DNA of 64,000 bases from Eledone cirrhosa (taxonomy: Eukaryota > Mollusca > Cephalopoda > Octopoda > Eledonidae). Shown one piece after another: positions 1-11,384 of this stretch. Each line of letters begins with the position of its first letter. Positions within the stretch are counted from its first letter, which is position 1. The translations under genes and the position numbers were made by a program. Location of the stretch: assembly GCA_964016885.1 (NCBI GenBank), contig OZ024740.1:3753336-3817335 (forward strand). Reading direction: 5' to 3'. The notes under the pieces were generated by a model. The model was not told the DNA's origin. It saw only the letters and a program-made list of their open reading frames with translations, and searched no databases.

Positions 1-1160
1 GAATTAATATATTTGGAGGTTAACACTGCTAGAATTAATATATTTGGGGATTAACACTGCTAGAATTAATATATTTTGGGATTAACACTGCTAGAATTAA
101 TATATTTAGGGTTTAACACTACTAGAATTAATATATTTGGGGATTAACACTGCTAGAATTAATATATTTGCGGATTAACGCTGCTGGAATTAATATATTT
201 GGAGATTAACGCTGCTAAAATTAATATATTTGGGGATTAACACTGCTAGAATTAATATATTTTGGGATTAACACTGCTAGAATTAATATATTTTGGGTTT
301 AACACTGCTAGAATTAACATATTTGGGGATTAACACTGCTATAATTAAAATATTTAGGGGTTAACACTGCTAGAATTGATATATTTGGGGTTGAACCCTG
401 CTAGAATTAATATATTTGGTGATTAACACTGCTAGAATTAATATATTTGGGGATTAATACTGCTAGAATTAATATATTTTGGGATTAACACTGCTAGAAT
501 TAATATATTTGGGATTTAACACTGCTATAATTAATATATTTGGGGATTAACACTGCTAGAATTAACATATTAGGGGATTAACACTGCTAGAATGAATATA
601 TTTGGGGATTAACACTGCTAAAATTAATATATTTGGTGTGTAACACTGCTAGAATTAATATATTTGGGGATTAACACTGGTAGAATTAATATATTTGGGG
701 TTTAACACTGCTAGAATTAATATATTTGGGGTTTAACACTGCTAGAATTAATATATTAGGGGATTAACATGGCTAGAATTAATATATTTGGGAATTAACA
801 CTGCTAGAATTAATATATTTGGGGTTTAACACTGCTAGAATTAATATATTTGGGGATTAAAACTGCTAGAATTAATATATGGGGTTTAGCCCTGCTAGAA
901 TTAATATATTTGGGGATTAACACTGCTAGAATTAATATATTTGGGGTTTAACACTGCTAGAATTAATATATTTGGGGTTTAACACTGCTAGAATTAATAT
1001 ATTTGGGGATTAACACTACTAGAATTAATATATTTGGGGATTAACACTGCTAGTATTAATATATTTGTGGTTTAACACTGCTAGAATTAATATATTTGGG
1101 GATTAACACTGTTAGAATTAATATATTTAGTGTTTAACACTGCTAGAATTAATATATTTG
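1..1160 (+). repeat. Higher-order block alpha1 (copy cut by window start)
   Basis: The order of variant monomers here (GGAGGTTAAC, TTTTGGGATT, TTTAGGGTTT with an ACTACTAG junction, then GGAGATTAACGC, then the pair ATTAAAATATTTAGGGG and GAATTGATAT with TTGAACCCTG) recurs at 2448-3630 with an offset of 2447, rising to 2478 after one extra monomer in the second copy. It recurs again from 14119. The window starts inside the block. A 29-bp monomer lies at 869-897. The match to 2448-3630 breaks down at about 1160, where this copy has GGAGATTAACACTGCC. Confidence 0.9.
559..897 (+). repeat. Marker block H1, copy 1
   Basis: H1 is a run of monomers starting with an ACATATTAGGGG unit, passing through GGTGTGTAACAC, CTGGTAG and ATTAGGGGATTAACATGG, and ending in a 29-bp unit in which TT is lost (ATATATGGGGTTTAGC). 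In this copy the start-to-ATTAGG distance is 196 bp, one monomer shorter than the 227 bp of later copies, and its short unit ends CCCTGCTA rather than CACTGCTA. It starts with GAATTAAC, not the GAAGTAAC of the five middle copies. Confidence 0.88.
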
Positions 1161-1944
1161 GAGATTAACACTGCCATAATAAAAATATTTAGGGTTTAAC
1201 ACTGCTAGAATTAATATATTTGGGGATTAACACTGCTAGAATTAATATATTTGGGGTTTAACACTGCTAGAATTAATATATTTGGGGTTTAACACTGCTA
1301 GAATTAATATATTTGGGGATTAACACTGCCATAATAAAAATATTTAGTGTTTAACACTGCTAGAATTAATATATTTGGGGATTAACACTGCCATAATAAA
1401 AATATTTAGGGTTTAACACTGCTAGAATTAATATATTTGGGGATTAACACTGCTAGAACTAATATATTTGGGGATTAAAACTGCTAGAATTAATATATTT
1501 GGCGTTTAACGCTGCTAGAATTAATATATTTGGGGATTAACACTGACAGAATTAATATATTTGGGGATTAACACTGCTCGAATTAATATATTTGGGGATT
1601 AACACTGCTGGAATTAATATATTTGGCGATTAACACTGCTAGAATTAATATATTTGGCGATTAACACTGCTAGAATTATATATATTTGGGGTTTAATACT
1701 GCTAGAATTAATATGTTTGGGGTTTAACACTTCTAGAATTAATATATTTGGCGATTAACACTGCTAGAATTAATATATTTGGGGAGTAACACTGCTAGAA
1801 TTATATATATTTGGGGTTTAATACTGCTAGAATTAATATATTTGGGGTTTATCACTGCTAGAATTAATATATTTGTGGATTAACACTGCTAGAATTGATA
1901 TATTTGGGGATTAACACTGCTAGAATTAATATATTTGGGGATTA
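1161..1944 (+). repeat. Diverged monomer segment between alpha1 and alpha2
   Basis: This stretch has three copies of the marked variant CCATAATAAAAATATTTAGG (about 1173, 1329 and 1391) and two copies of an unusual ATTATATATATTTGG monomer (about 1675 and 1800). Its part at 1500-1620 (GGCGTTTAACGC, then GACAG, GCTCG and GCTGG junctions in successive units) is related to 15,460-15,590, 19,185-19,300, 21,355-21,470 and 27,925-28,040. I found no full-length second copy of the stretch in the window. Confidence 0.8.
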
Positions 1945-1953
1945 ACACTGCTA
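1923..1953 (+). repeat. Exemplar consensus monomer, 31 bp
   Basis: This copy matches the consensus at every position and can be used as the reference unit. It contains ATTAAT, AATATATT, TTAA and CTAG, each its own reverse complement. The commonest alternative form differs only at position 19 (A to T, giving GGGGTTTAAC). Other recurrent changes are T to C at position 8 (ATTAACAT), G to A at 16 (TTTAGG), A to T at 2-3 (GTATT), and GCTAG to GTTAG at the junction. Confidence 0.97.
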
Positions 1954-3630
1954 GAATTAATATATTTAGGGTTTAACATTGCTAGAATTAATATATTTGG
2001 GGATTAACACTGCTAGAATTAATGTATTTGGGGATTAACACTGCTAGAATTAATATATTTGGGGATTAACACTGCTAGAATTAATATATTTGGGGTTTAA
2101 CACTGCTAGAATTAATATATTTGGGGTTTAACACTGCTAGAATTAATACATTTGGGGATTAACACTGTTAGAATTAATATATTTTGGGATTAACGCTGCT
2201 AGAATTAATATAATTGGGGATTAACACTGCTAGAATTAATATATTTGGGGTTTAACACTGCTAGAATTAACATATTTGGGGATTAATACTGTTAGAATTA
2301 ATATATTTGGGGATTAACACTGCTAGAATTAATATATTTGAGGATTAACACTGCTAGAATTAATATATTTGGGGATTAACGCTGCTAGAATTAATATATT
2401 TGGGGATTAACACTTCTCAAATTAATATATTTGGGGTAACACTGCTGGAATTAATATATTTGGAGGTTAACACTGCTAGAATTAATATATTTGGGGATTA
2501 ACACTGCTAGAATTAATATATTTTGGGATTAACACTGCTAGAATTAATATATTTAGGGTTTAACACTACTAGAATTAATATATTTGGGGATTAACACTGC
2601 TAGAATTAATATATTTGGGGATTAACGCTGCTGGAATTAATATATTTGGAGATTAACGCTGCTAAAATTAATATATTTGGGGATTAACACTGCTAGAATT
2701 AATATATTTTGGGATTAACACTGCTAGAATTAATATATTTTGGGTTTAACACTGCTAGAATTAACATATTTGGGGATTAACACTGCTATAATTAAAATAT
2801 TTAGGGGTTAACACTGCTAGAATTGATATATTTGGGGTTGAACCCTGCTAGAATTAATATATTTGGGGATTAACACTGCTAGAATTAATATATTTGGGGA
2901 TTAATACTGCTAGAATTAATATATTTTGGGATTAACACTGCTAGAATTAACATATTTGGGATTTAACACTGCTAGAATTAATATATTTGGGGATTAACAC
3001 TGCTAGAAGTAACATATTAGGGGATTAACACTGCTAGAATTAATATATTTGGGGATTAACACTGCTAAAATTAATATATTTGGTGTGTAACACTGCTAGA
3101 ATTAATATATTTGGGGATTAACACTGGTAGAATTAATATATTTGGGGTTTAACATTGCTAGAATTAATATATTTGGGGTTTAACACTGCTAGAATTAATA
3201 TATTTGGGGTTTAACACTGCTAGAATTAATATATTAGGGGATTAACATGGCTAGAATTAATATATTTGGGGATTAACACTGCTAGAATTAATATATTTGG
3301 GGTTTAACACTGCTAGAATTAATATATTTGGGGATTAAAACTGCTAGAATTAATATATGGGGTTTAGCACTGCTAGAATTAATATATTTGGGGATTAACA
3401 CTGCTAGAATTAATATATTTGGGGTTTAACACTGCTAGAATTAATATATTTGGGGTTTAACACTGCTAGAATTAATATATTTGGGGATTAACACTACTAG
3501 AATTAATATATTTGGGGATTAACACTGCTAGTATTAATATATTTGTGGTTTAACACTGCTAGAATTAATATATTTGGGGATTAACACTGTTAGAATTAAT
3601 ATATTTAGTGTTTAACACTGCTAGAATTAA
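1945..3630 (+). repeat. Higher-order block alpha2
   Basis: The block matches 13,585-15,239. The offset is 11,640 up to about 2,260. It becomes 11,671 after one monomer that is extra in the later copy (13,905-13,935 region), then 11,609 after two monomers that are missing from the later copy near 14,935. Its part from 2448 onward also repeats 1-1160. It carries a 29-bp double-deletion unit at about 2,413-2,441 (TTCTCAAATT and GGGGTAACAC) and the 29-bp monomer at 3347-3375. Confidence 0.9.
3006..3375 (+). repeat. Marker block H1, copy 2
   Basis: It starts with the G-for-T variant GAAGTAAC and has ATTAGG 227 bp downstream. It ends in the 29-bp monomer 3347-3375. It lies inside alpha2. Confidence 0.9.
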
Positions 3631-3649
3631 TATATTTGGGGATTAACAC

Positions 3650-4970
3650 TGCTAGAATTAATATATTTTGGGTTTAAGATTGCTAGAATTAATATATTTG
3701 GGGTTTAACACTGCTAGAATTAATATATTTGGGGTTTAACACTGCTAGAATTAATATATTTGGGGTTTAACACTGCTAGAATTAATATATTTGGGGATTA
3801 ACACTGCTAGAATTAATATATTTGGGGATTAACACTGCTAGTATTAATATATTTGGGGTTTAACACTGCTAGAATTAATATATTTGGGGTTTAACACTGC
3901 TAGAATTAATATATTTGGGGATTAACACTGTTAGAATTAATATATTTAGTGTTTAACACTGCTAGAATTAATATATTTGGGGATTAACACTGCCATAATA
4001 AAAATATTTAGGGTTTAACACTGCTAGAATTAATATATTTAGGGTTTAACATTGCTAGAATTAATATATTTGGGGATTAACACTGCTAGAATTAATGTAT
4101 TTGGGGATTAACACTGCTAGAATTAATATATTTGGGGATTAACACTGCTAAAATTAATATATTTGGGGTTTAACACTGCTAGAATTAATATATTTTGGGA
4201 TTAACACTGCTAGAATTAACATATTTGGGATTTAACACTGCTAGAATTAATATATTTGGGGATTAACACTGCTAGAAGTAACATATTAGGGGATTAACAC
4301 TGCTAGAATTAATATATTTGGGGATTAACACTGCTAAAATTAATATATTTGGTGTGTAACACTGCTAGAATTAATATATTTGGGGATTAACACTGGTAGA
4401 ATTAATATATTTGGGGTTTAACATTGCTAGAATTAATATATTTGGGGTTTAACACTGCTAGAATTAATATATTTGGGGTTTAACACTGCTAGAATTAATA
4501 TATTTGGGGATTAACACTTCTCAAATTAATATATTTGGGGTAACACTGCTAGAATTAATGTATTTGGGGATTAACACTGCTAGAATTAATATATTTGGGG
4601 ATTAACACTGCTAGAATTAATATATTTGGGGATTAATACTGCTAGAATTAATATATTTTGGGATTAACACTGCTAGAATTAACATATTTGGGATTTAACA
4701 CTGCTAGAATTAATATATTTGGGGATTAACACTGCTAGAAGTAACATATTAGGGGATTAACACTGCTAGAATTAATATATTTGGGGATTAACACTGCTAA
4801 AATTAATATATTTGGTGTGTAACACTGCTAGAATTAATATATTTGGGGATTAACACTGGTAGAATTAATATATTTGGGGTTTAACATTGCTAGAATTAAT
4901 ATATTTGGGGTTTAACACTGCTAGAATTAATATATTTGGGGTTTAACACTGCTAGAATTAATATATTTGG
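3650..4970 (+). repeat. Higher-order block beta1
   Basis: The block repeats at 7924-9240 with a constant offset of 4274. Shared markers include TTTAAGATTG at 3675, GTATTAAT at 3841, CCATAATAAAAATATTTAGG near 3992, AATGTATTTGG, and two GAAGTAAC monomers at 4275 and 4738, which recur at 8549 and 9012 with the same 463-bp spacing. The copies part at about 4970/9244, where this one turns into GAATTAACATATTTGG and the other into ATTAGGGGATTAACATGG. Confidence 0.9.
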
Positions 4971-6060
4971 GGTTTAACACTGCTAGAATTAACATATTTG
5001 GGGATTAACACTGCTATAATTAAAATATTTAGGGGTTAACACTGCTAGAATTGATATATTTGGGGTTGAACCCTGCTAGAATTAATATATTTGGGGATTA
5101 ACACTGCTAGAATTAATATATTTGGGGATTAATACTGCTAGAATTAATATATTTTGGGATTAACACTGCTAGAATTAACATATTTGGGATTTAACACTGC
5201 TAGAATTAATATATTTGGGGATTAACACTGCTAGAAGTAACATATTAGGGGATTAACACTGCTAGAATTAATATATTTGGGGATTAACACTGCTAAAATT
5301 AATATATTTGGTGTGTAACACTGCTAGAATTAATATATTTGGGGATTAACACTGGTAGAATTAATATATTTGGGGTTTAACATTGCTAGAATTAATATAT
5401 TTGGGGTTTAACACTGCTAGAATTAATATATTTGGGGTTTAACACTGCTAGAATTAATATATTAGGGGATTAACATGGCTAGAATTAATATATTTGGGGA
5501 TTAACACTGCTAGAATTAATATATTTGGGGTTTAACACTGCTAGAATTAATATATTTGGGGATTAAAACTGCTAGAATTAATATATGGGGTTTAGCACTG
5601 CTAGAATTAATATATTTGGGGATTAACACTGCTAGAATTAATATATTTGGGGTTTAACACTGCTAGAATTAATATATTTGGGGTTTAACACTGCTAGAAT
5701 TAATATATTTGGGGATTAACACTACTAGAATTAATATATTTGGGGATTAACACTGCTAGTATTAATATATTTGTGGTTTAACACTGCTAGAATTAATATA
5801 TTTGGGGATTAACACTGTTAGAATTAATATATTTAGTGTTTAACACTGCTAGAATTAATATATTTGGAGATTAACACTGCCATAATAAAAATATTTAGGG
5901 TTTAACACTGCTAGAATTAATATATTTGGGGATTAACACTGCTAGAATTAATATATTTGGGGTTTAACACTGCTAGAATTAATATATTTGGGGTTTAACA
6001 CTGCTAGAATTAATATATTTGGGGATTAACACTGCTAGAATTAATATATTTGGGGATTAA
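4971..6060 (+). repeat. Higher-order block gamma1
   Basis: The block matches 10,295-11,384 with an offset of 5324. Markers include GAATTAACATATTTGGGG at 4986, GAATTGATAT with TTGAACCCTG, GAAGTAAC at 5234, ATTAGGGGATTAACATGG at 5461, the 29-bp monomer at 5575-5603 and the GGAGATTAACACTGCC unit near 5867. Its second half (from 5234) also matches 9012-9740 at offset 3778. After about 6060 the later copy changes to AACTATGC and GGCGTTTAACACTTC, which this copy lacks. Confidence 0.9.
5234..5603 (+). repeat. Marker block H1, copy 3
   Basis: It has the same internal spacing as copy 2 (227 bp to ATTAGG, then 114 bp to the short monomer). It lies inside gamma1. Confidence 0.9.
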
Positions 6061-6064
6061 CACT

Positions 6065-6609
6065 GCTAGAATTAATATATTTGGGGATTAATACTGCTAG
6101 AATTAATATATTTGGGGATTAACACTGCTAGAATTAATATATTTGGGATTTAGCATTGCTAGAATTAATATATTTGTGGATTAACACTGCTAGAATTAAC
6201 ATATTAGGGGATTAACACTGCTAGAATTAATATATTTGGGGATTAACACTGCTAGAATTAATATATTTGGTGTGTAACACTCCTAGAATTAATATATTTG
6301 GGGATTAACACTGCTAGAATTAATATATTTTGGGTTTAAGATTGCTAGAATTAATATATTTGGGGTTTAACACTGCTAGAATTAATATATTTGGGGTTTA
6401 ACACTGCTAGAATTAATATATTTGGGGTTTAACACTGCTAGAATTAATATATTTGGGGATTAACACTGCTAGAATTAATATATTTTGGGTTTAAGATTGC
6501 TAGTATTAATATATTTGGGGTTTAACACTGCTAGAATTAATATATTTGGGGTTTAACACTGCTAGAATTAATATATTTGGGGTTTAACACTGCTAGAATT
6601 AATATATTT
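6065..6609 (+). repeat. Block delta1 with an internal 155-bp tandem duplication
   Basis: The block matches 7522-8066 with an offset of 1457 (47 monomers). Inside it the TTTTGGGTTTAAGATTG monomer occurs twice, with GTTTAAG at 6334 and 6489, exactly 155 bp or five monomers apart. The second instance here is followed by GTATTAAT, whereas delta2 has GAATTAAT at the same place. The related stretch near 13,239 has only one such monomer, so the five-unit duplication probably arose before delta was copied. Confidence 0.88.
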
Positions 6610-7521
6610 TGGGATTAACACTGCTAGAATTAACATATTTGGGATTTAACACTGCTAGAATTAATATATTTGGGGATTAACACTGTTAGAATTAATATAT
6701 TTAGTGTTTAACACTGCTAGAATTAATATATTTGGAGATTAACACTGCCATAATAAAAATATTTAGGGTTTAACACTGCTAGAATTAATATATTTGGGGA
6801 TTAACACTGCTAGAATTAATATATTTGGGGTTTAACACTGCTAGAATTAATATATTTGGGGTTTAACACTGCTAGAATTAATATATTTGGGGATTAACAC
6901 TGCTAGAATTAATATATTTGGGGTTTAACACTGCTAGAATTAATATATTTGGGGTTTAACACTGCTAGAATTAATATATTTGGGGATTAACACTGCTAGA
7001 ATTAATATATTTGGCGTTTAACGCTGCTAGAATTAATATATTTGGGGATTAACGTTGCTAGAATTAATATATTTGGGGATTAACTCTGCTAGAATTAATA
7101 TATTTGGGGATTAACTCTGCTAGAATTAATATATTTGGGGATTAACACTGCCATAATAAAAATATTTAGGGTTTAACACTGCTAGAATTAATATATTTGG
7201 GGATTAACACTACTAGAAATAATACATTTGGGGATTAACACTGTTAGAATTAATATATTTTGGGATTAACACTGCTAGAATTAATATATTTGGGGATTAA
7301 CACTGCTAGAATTAATATATTTTGGGTTTAACACTGCTAGATTTAATATATTTGAGGATTAACACTGCTAGAATTAATATATTTTGGGATTAACACTGCT
7401 AGAATTAATATATTTGGGGTTTAACACTGCTAGAATTAATATATTTTGGGTTTAACACTGCTAGAATTGATATATTTTGGCTTTAACACTGCTAGAATTA
7501 ACATATTTAGGGTTTAACACT
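6610..7521 (+). repeat. Mixed segment between delta1 and delta2
   Basis: The part at 6685-6920 repeats 5817-6052 (offset 868). The part from about 7000 matches 12,480 onward (GGCGTTTAACGC at 7013 against 12,492), with one extra AACTCTGC monomer here. It also contains GAATTGATAT with GGCTTTAAC near 7470, a marker that recurs at about 12,915, 17,094 and 26,024. Confidence 0.82.
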
Positions 7522-8066
7522 GCTAGAATTAATATATTTGGGGATTAATACTGCTAGAATTAATATATTTGGGGATTAACACTGCTAGAATTAATATATT
7601 TGGGATTTAGCATTGCTAGAATTAATATATTTGTGGATTAACACTGCTAGAATTAACATATTAGGGGATTAACACTGCTAGAATTAATATATTTGGGGAT
7701 TAACACTGCTAGAATTAATATATTTGGTGTGTAACACTCCTAGAATTAATATATTTGGGGATTAACACTGCTAGAATTAATATATTTTGGGTTTAAGATT
7801 GCTAGAATTAATATATTTGGGGTTTAACACTGCTAGAATTAATATATTTGGGGTTTAACACTGCTAGAATTAATATATTTGGGGTTTAACACTGCTAGAA
7901 TTAATATATTTGGGGATTAACACTGCTAGAATTAATATATTTTGGGTTTAAGATTGCTAGAATTAATATATTTGGGGTTTAACACTGCTAGAATTAATAT
8001 ATTTGGGGTTTAACACTGCTAGAATTAATATATTTGGGGTTTAACACTGCTAGAATTAATATATTT
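7522..8066 (+). repeat. Block delta2, with the same 155-bp duplication
   Basis: GTTTAAG occurs at 7791 and 7946, again 155 bp apart, giving the same internal structure as delta1. The end overlaps the start of beta2. Confidence 0.88.
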
Positions 8067-9240
8067 GGGGATTAACACTGCTAGAATTAATATATTTGGG
8101 GATTAACACTGCTAGTATTAATATATTTGGGGTTTAACACTGCTAGAATTAATATATTTGGGGTTTAACACTGCTAGAATTAATATATTTGGGGATTAAC
8201 ACTGTTAGAATTAATATATTTAGTGTTTAACACTGCTAGAATTAATATATTTGGGGATTAACACTGCCATAATAAAAATATTTAGGGTTTAACACTGCTA
8301 GAATTAATATATTTAGGGTTTAACATTGCTAGAATTAATATATTTGGGGATTAACACTGCTAGAATTAATGTATTTGGGGATTAACACTGCTAGAATTAA
8401 TATATTTGGGGATTAACACTGCTAAAATTAATATATTTGGGGTTTAACACTGCTAGAATTAATATATTTTGGGATTAACACTGCTAGAATTAACATATTT
8501 GGGATTTAACACTGCTAGAATTAATATATTTGGGGATTAACACTGCTAGAAGTAACATATTAGGGGATTAACACTGCTAGAATTAATATATTTGGGGATT
8601 AACACTGCTAAAATTAATATATTTGGTGTGTAACACTGCTAGAATTAATATATTTGGGGATTAACACTGGTAGAATTAATATATTTGGGGTTTAACATTG
8701 CTAGAATTAATATATTTGGGGTTTAACACTGCTAGAATTAATATATTTGGGGTTTAACACTGCTAGAATTAATATATTTGGGGATTAACACTTCTCAAAT
8801 TAATATATTTGGGGTAACACTGCTAGAATTAATGTATTTGGGGATTAACACTGCTAGAATTAATATATTTGGGGATTAACACTGCTAGAATTAATATATT
8901 TGGGGATTAATACTGCTAGAATTAATATATTTTGGGATTAACACTGCTAGAATTAACATATTTGGGATTTAACACTGCTAGAATTAATATATTTGGGGAT
9001 TAACACTGCTAGAAGTAACATATTAGGGGATTAACACTGCTAGAATTAATATATTTGGGGATTAACACTGCTAAAATTAATATATTTGGTGTGTAACACT
9101 GCTAGAATTAATATATTTGGGGATTAACACTGGTAGAATTAATATATTTGGGGTTTAACATTGCTAGAATTAATATATTTGGGGTTTAACACTGCTAGAA
9201 TTAATATATTTGGGGTTTAACACTGCTAGAATTAATATAT
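7924..9240 (+). repeat. Higher-order block beta2
   Basis: This is the second copy of 3650-4970 (offset 4274). GTATTAAT at 8115 and GAAGTAAC at 8549 and 9012 align with the first copy. No length change was noticed inside it. Confidence 0.9.
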
Positions 9241-9381
9241 TAGGGGATTAACATGGCTAGAATTAATATATTTGGGGATTAACACTGCTAGAATTAATAT
9301 ATTTGGGGTTTAACACTGCTAGAATTAATATATTTGGGGATTAAAACTGCTAGAATTAATATATGGGGTTTAGCACTGCTA
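9012..9381 (+). repeat. Marker block H1, copy 4
   Basis: Internal spacing is identical to copies 2 and 3. It begins 835 bp before copy 5, so copies 4 and 5 form a local tandem pair. Confidence 0.9.
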
Positions 9382-9846
9382 GAATTAATATATTTGGGGA
9401 TTAACACTGCTAGAATTAATATATTTGGGGTTTAACACTGCTAGAATTAATATATTTGGGGTTTAACACTGCTAGAATTAATATATTTGGGGATTAACAC
9501 TACTAGAATTAATATATTTGGGGATTAACACTGCTAGTATTAATATATTTGTGGTTTAACACTGCTAGAATTAATATATTTGGGGATTAACACTGTTAGA
9601 ATTAATATATTTAGTGTTTAACACTGCTAGAATTAATATATTTGGAGATTAACACTGCCATAATAAAAATATTTAGGGTTTAACACTGCTAGAATTAATA
9701 TATTTGGGGATTAACACTGCTAGAATTAATATATTTGGGGATTAATACTGCTAGAATTAATATATTTTGGGATTAACACTGCTAGAATTAACATATTTGG
9801 GATTTAACACTGCTAGAATTAATATATTTGGGGATTAACACTGCTA

Positions 9847-10216
9847 GAAGTAACATATTAGGGGATTAACACTGCTAGAATTAATATATTTGGGGATTAA
9901 CACTGCTAAAATTAATATATTTGGTGTGTAACACTGCTAGAATTAATATATTTGGGGATTAACACTGGTAGAATTAATATATTTGGGGTTTAACATTGCT
10001 AGAATTAATATATTTGGGGTTTAACACTGCTAGAATTAATATATTTGGGGTTTAACACTGCTAGAATTAATATATTAGGGGATTAACATGGCTAGAATTA
10101 ATATATTTGGGGATTAACACTGCTAGAATTAATATATTTGGGGTTTAACACTGCTAGAATTAATATATTTGGGGATTAAAACTGCTAGAATTAATATATG
10201 GGGTTTAGCACTGCTA
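9847..10216 (+). repeat. Marker block H1, copy 5
   Basis: It has the same spacing as its neighbours. About 100 bp after its end the sequence switches to GAATTAACATATTTGGGG at 10,310 instead of continuing to the ACTACTAG unit that follows copies 3, 4 and 6. This marks a recombination junction near 10,316. Confidence 0.9.
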
Positions 10217-10294
10217 GAATTAATATATTTGGGGATTAACACTGCTAGAATTAATATATTTGGGGTTTAACACTGCTAGAATTAATATATTTGG

Positions 10295-11384
10295 GGTTTA
10301 ACACTGCTAGAATTAACATATTTGGGGATTAACACTGCTATAATTAAAATATTTAGGGGTTAACACTGCTAGAATTGATATATTTGGGGTTGAACCCTGC
10401 TAGAATTAATATATTTGGGGATTAACACTGCTAGAATTAATATATTTGGGGATTAATACTGCTAGAATTAATATATTTTGGGATTAACACTGCTAGAATT
10501 AACATATTTGGGATTTAACACTGCTAGAATTAATATATTTGGGGATTAACACTGCTAGAAGTAACATATTAGGGGATTAACACTGCTAGAATTAATATAT
10601 TTGGGGATTAACACTGCTAAAATTAATATATTTGGTGTGTAACACTGCTAGAATTAATATATTTGGGGATTAACACTGGTAGAATTAATATATTTGGGGT
10701 TTAACATTGCTAGAATTAATATATTTGGGGTTTAACACTGCTAGAATTAATATATTTGGGGTTTAACACTGCTAGAATTAATATATTAGGGGATTAACAT
10801 GGCTAGAATTAATATATTTGGGGATTAACACTGCTAGAATTAATATATTTGGGGTTTAACACTGCTAGAATTAATATATTTGGGGATTAAAACTGCTAGA
10901 ATTAATATATGGGGTTTAGCACTGCTAGAATTAATATATTTGGGGATTAACACTGCTAGAATTAATATATTTGGGGTTTAACACTGCTAGAATTAATATA
11001 TTTGGGGTTTAACACTGCTAGAATTAATATATTTGGGGATTAACACTACTAGAATTAATATATTTGGGGATTAACACTGCTAGTATTAATATATTTGTGG
11101 TTTAACACTGCTAGAATTAATATATTTGGGGATTAACACTGTTAGAATTAATATATTTAGTGTTTAACACTGCTAGAATTAATATATTTGGAGATTAACA
11201 CTGCCATAATAAAAATATTTAGGGTTTAACACTGCTAGAATTAATATATTTGGGGATTAACACTGCTAGAATTAATATATTTGGGGTTTAACACTGCTAG
11301 AATTAATATATTTGGGGTTTAACACTGCTAGAATTAATATATTTGGGGATTAACACTGCTAGAATTAATATATTTGGGGATTAA
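10295..11384 (+). repeat. Higher-order block gamma2
   Basis: This is the second copy of 4971-6060 (offset 5324). It includes H1 copy 6 and the GGAGATTAACACTGCC unit near 11,191. It ends where AACTATGC appears, at about 11,384. Confidence 0.9.
10558..10927 (+). repeat. Marker block H1, copy 6
   Basis: It lies 711 bp after copy 5, with identical internal spacing, inside gamma2. Confidence 0.9.

Larger units (their letters stand above)
8885..10316 (+). repeat. Local tandem duplication, period 835 bp
   Basis: The segment 8885-9719 is repeated from 9720 to about 10,316, where the second copy is cut short. Both carry the TTTTGGGATT unit, GAAGTAAC (9012 and 9847), ATTAGG (9239 and 10,074) and the 29-bp monomer (9353 and 10,188). 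835 equals 27 x 31 minus 2, the 2 bp coming from the short monomer. Confidence 0.88.
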
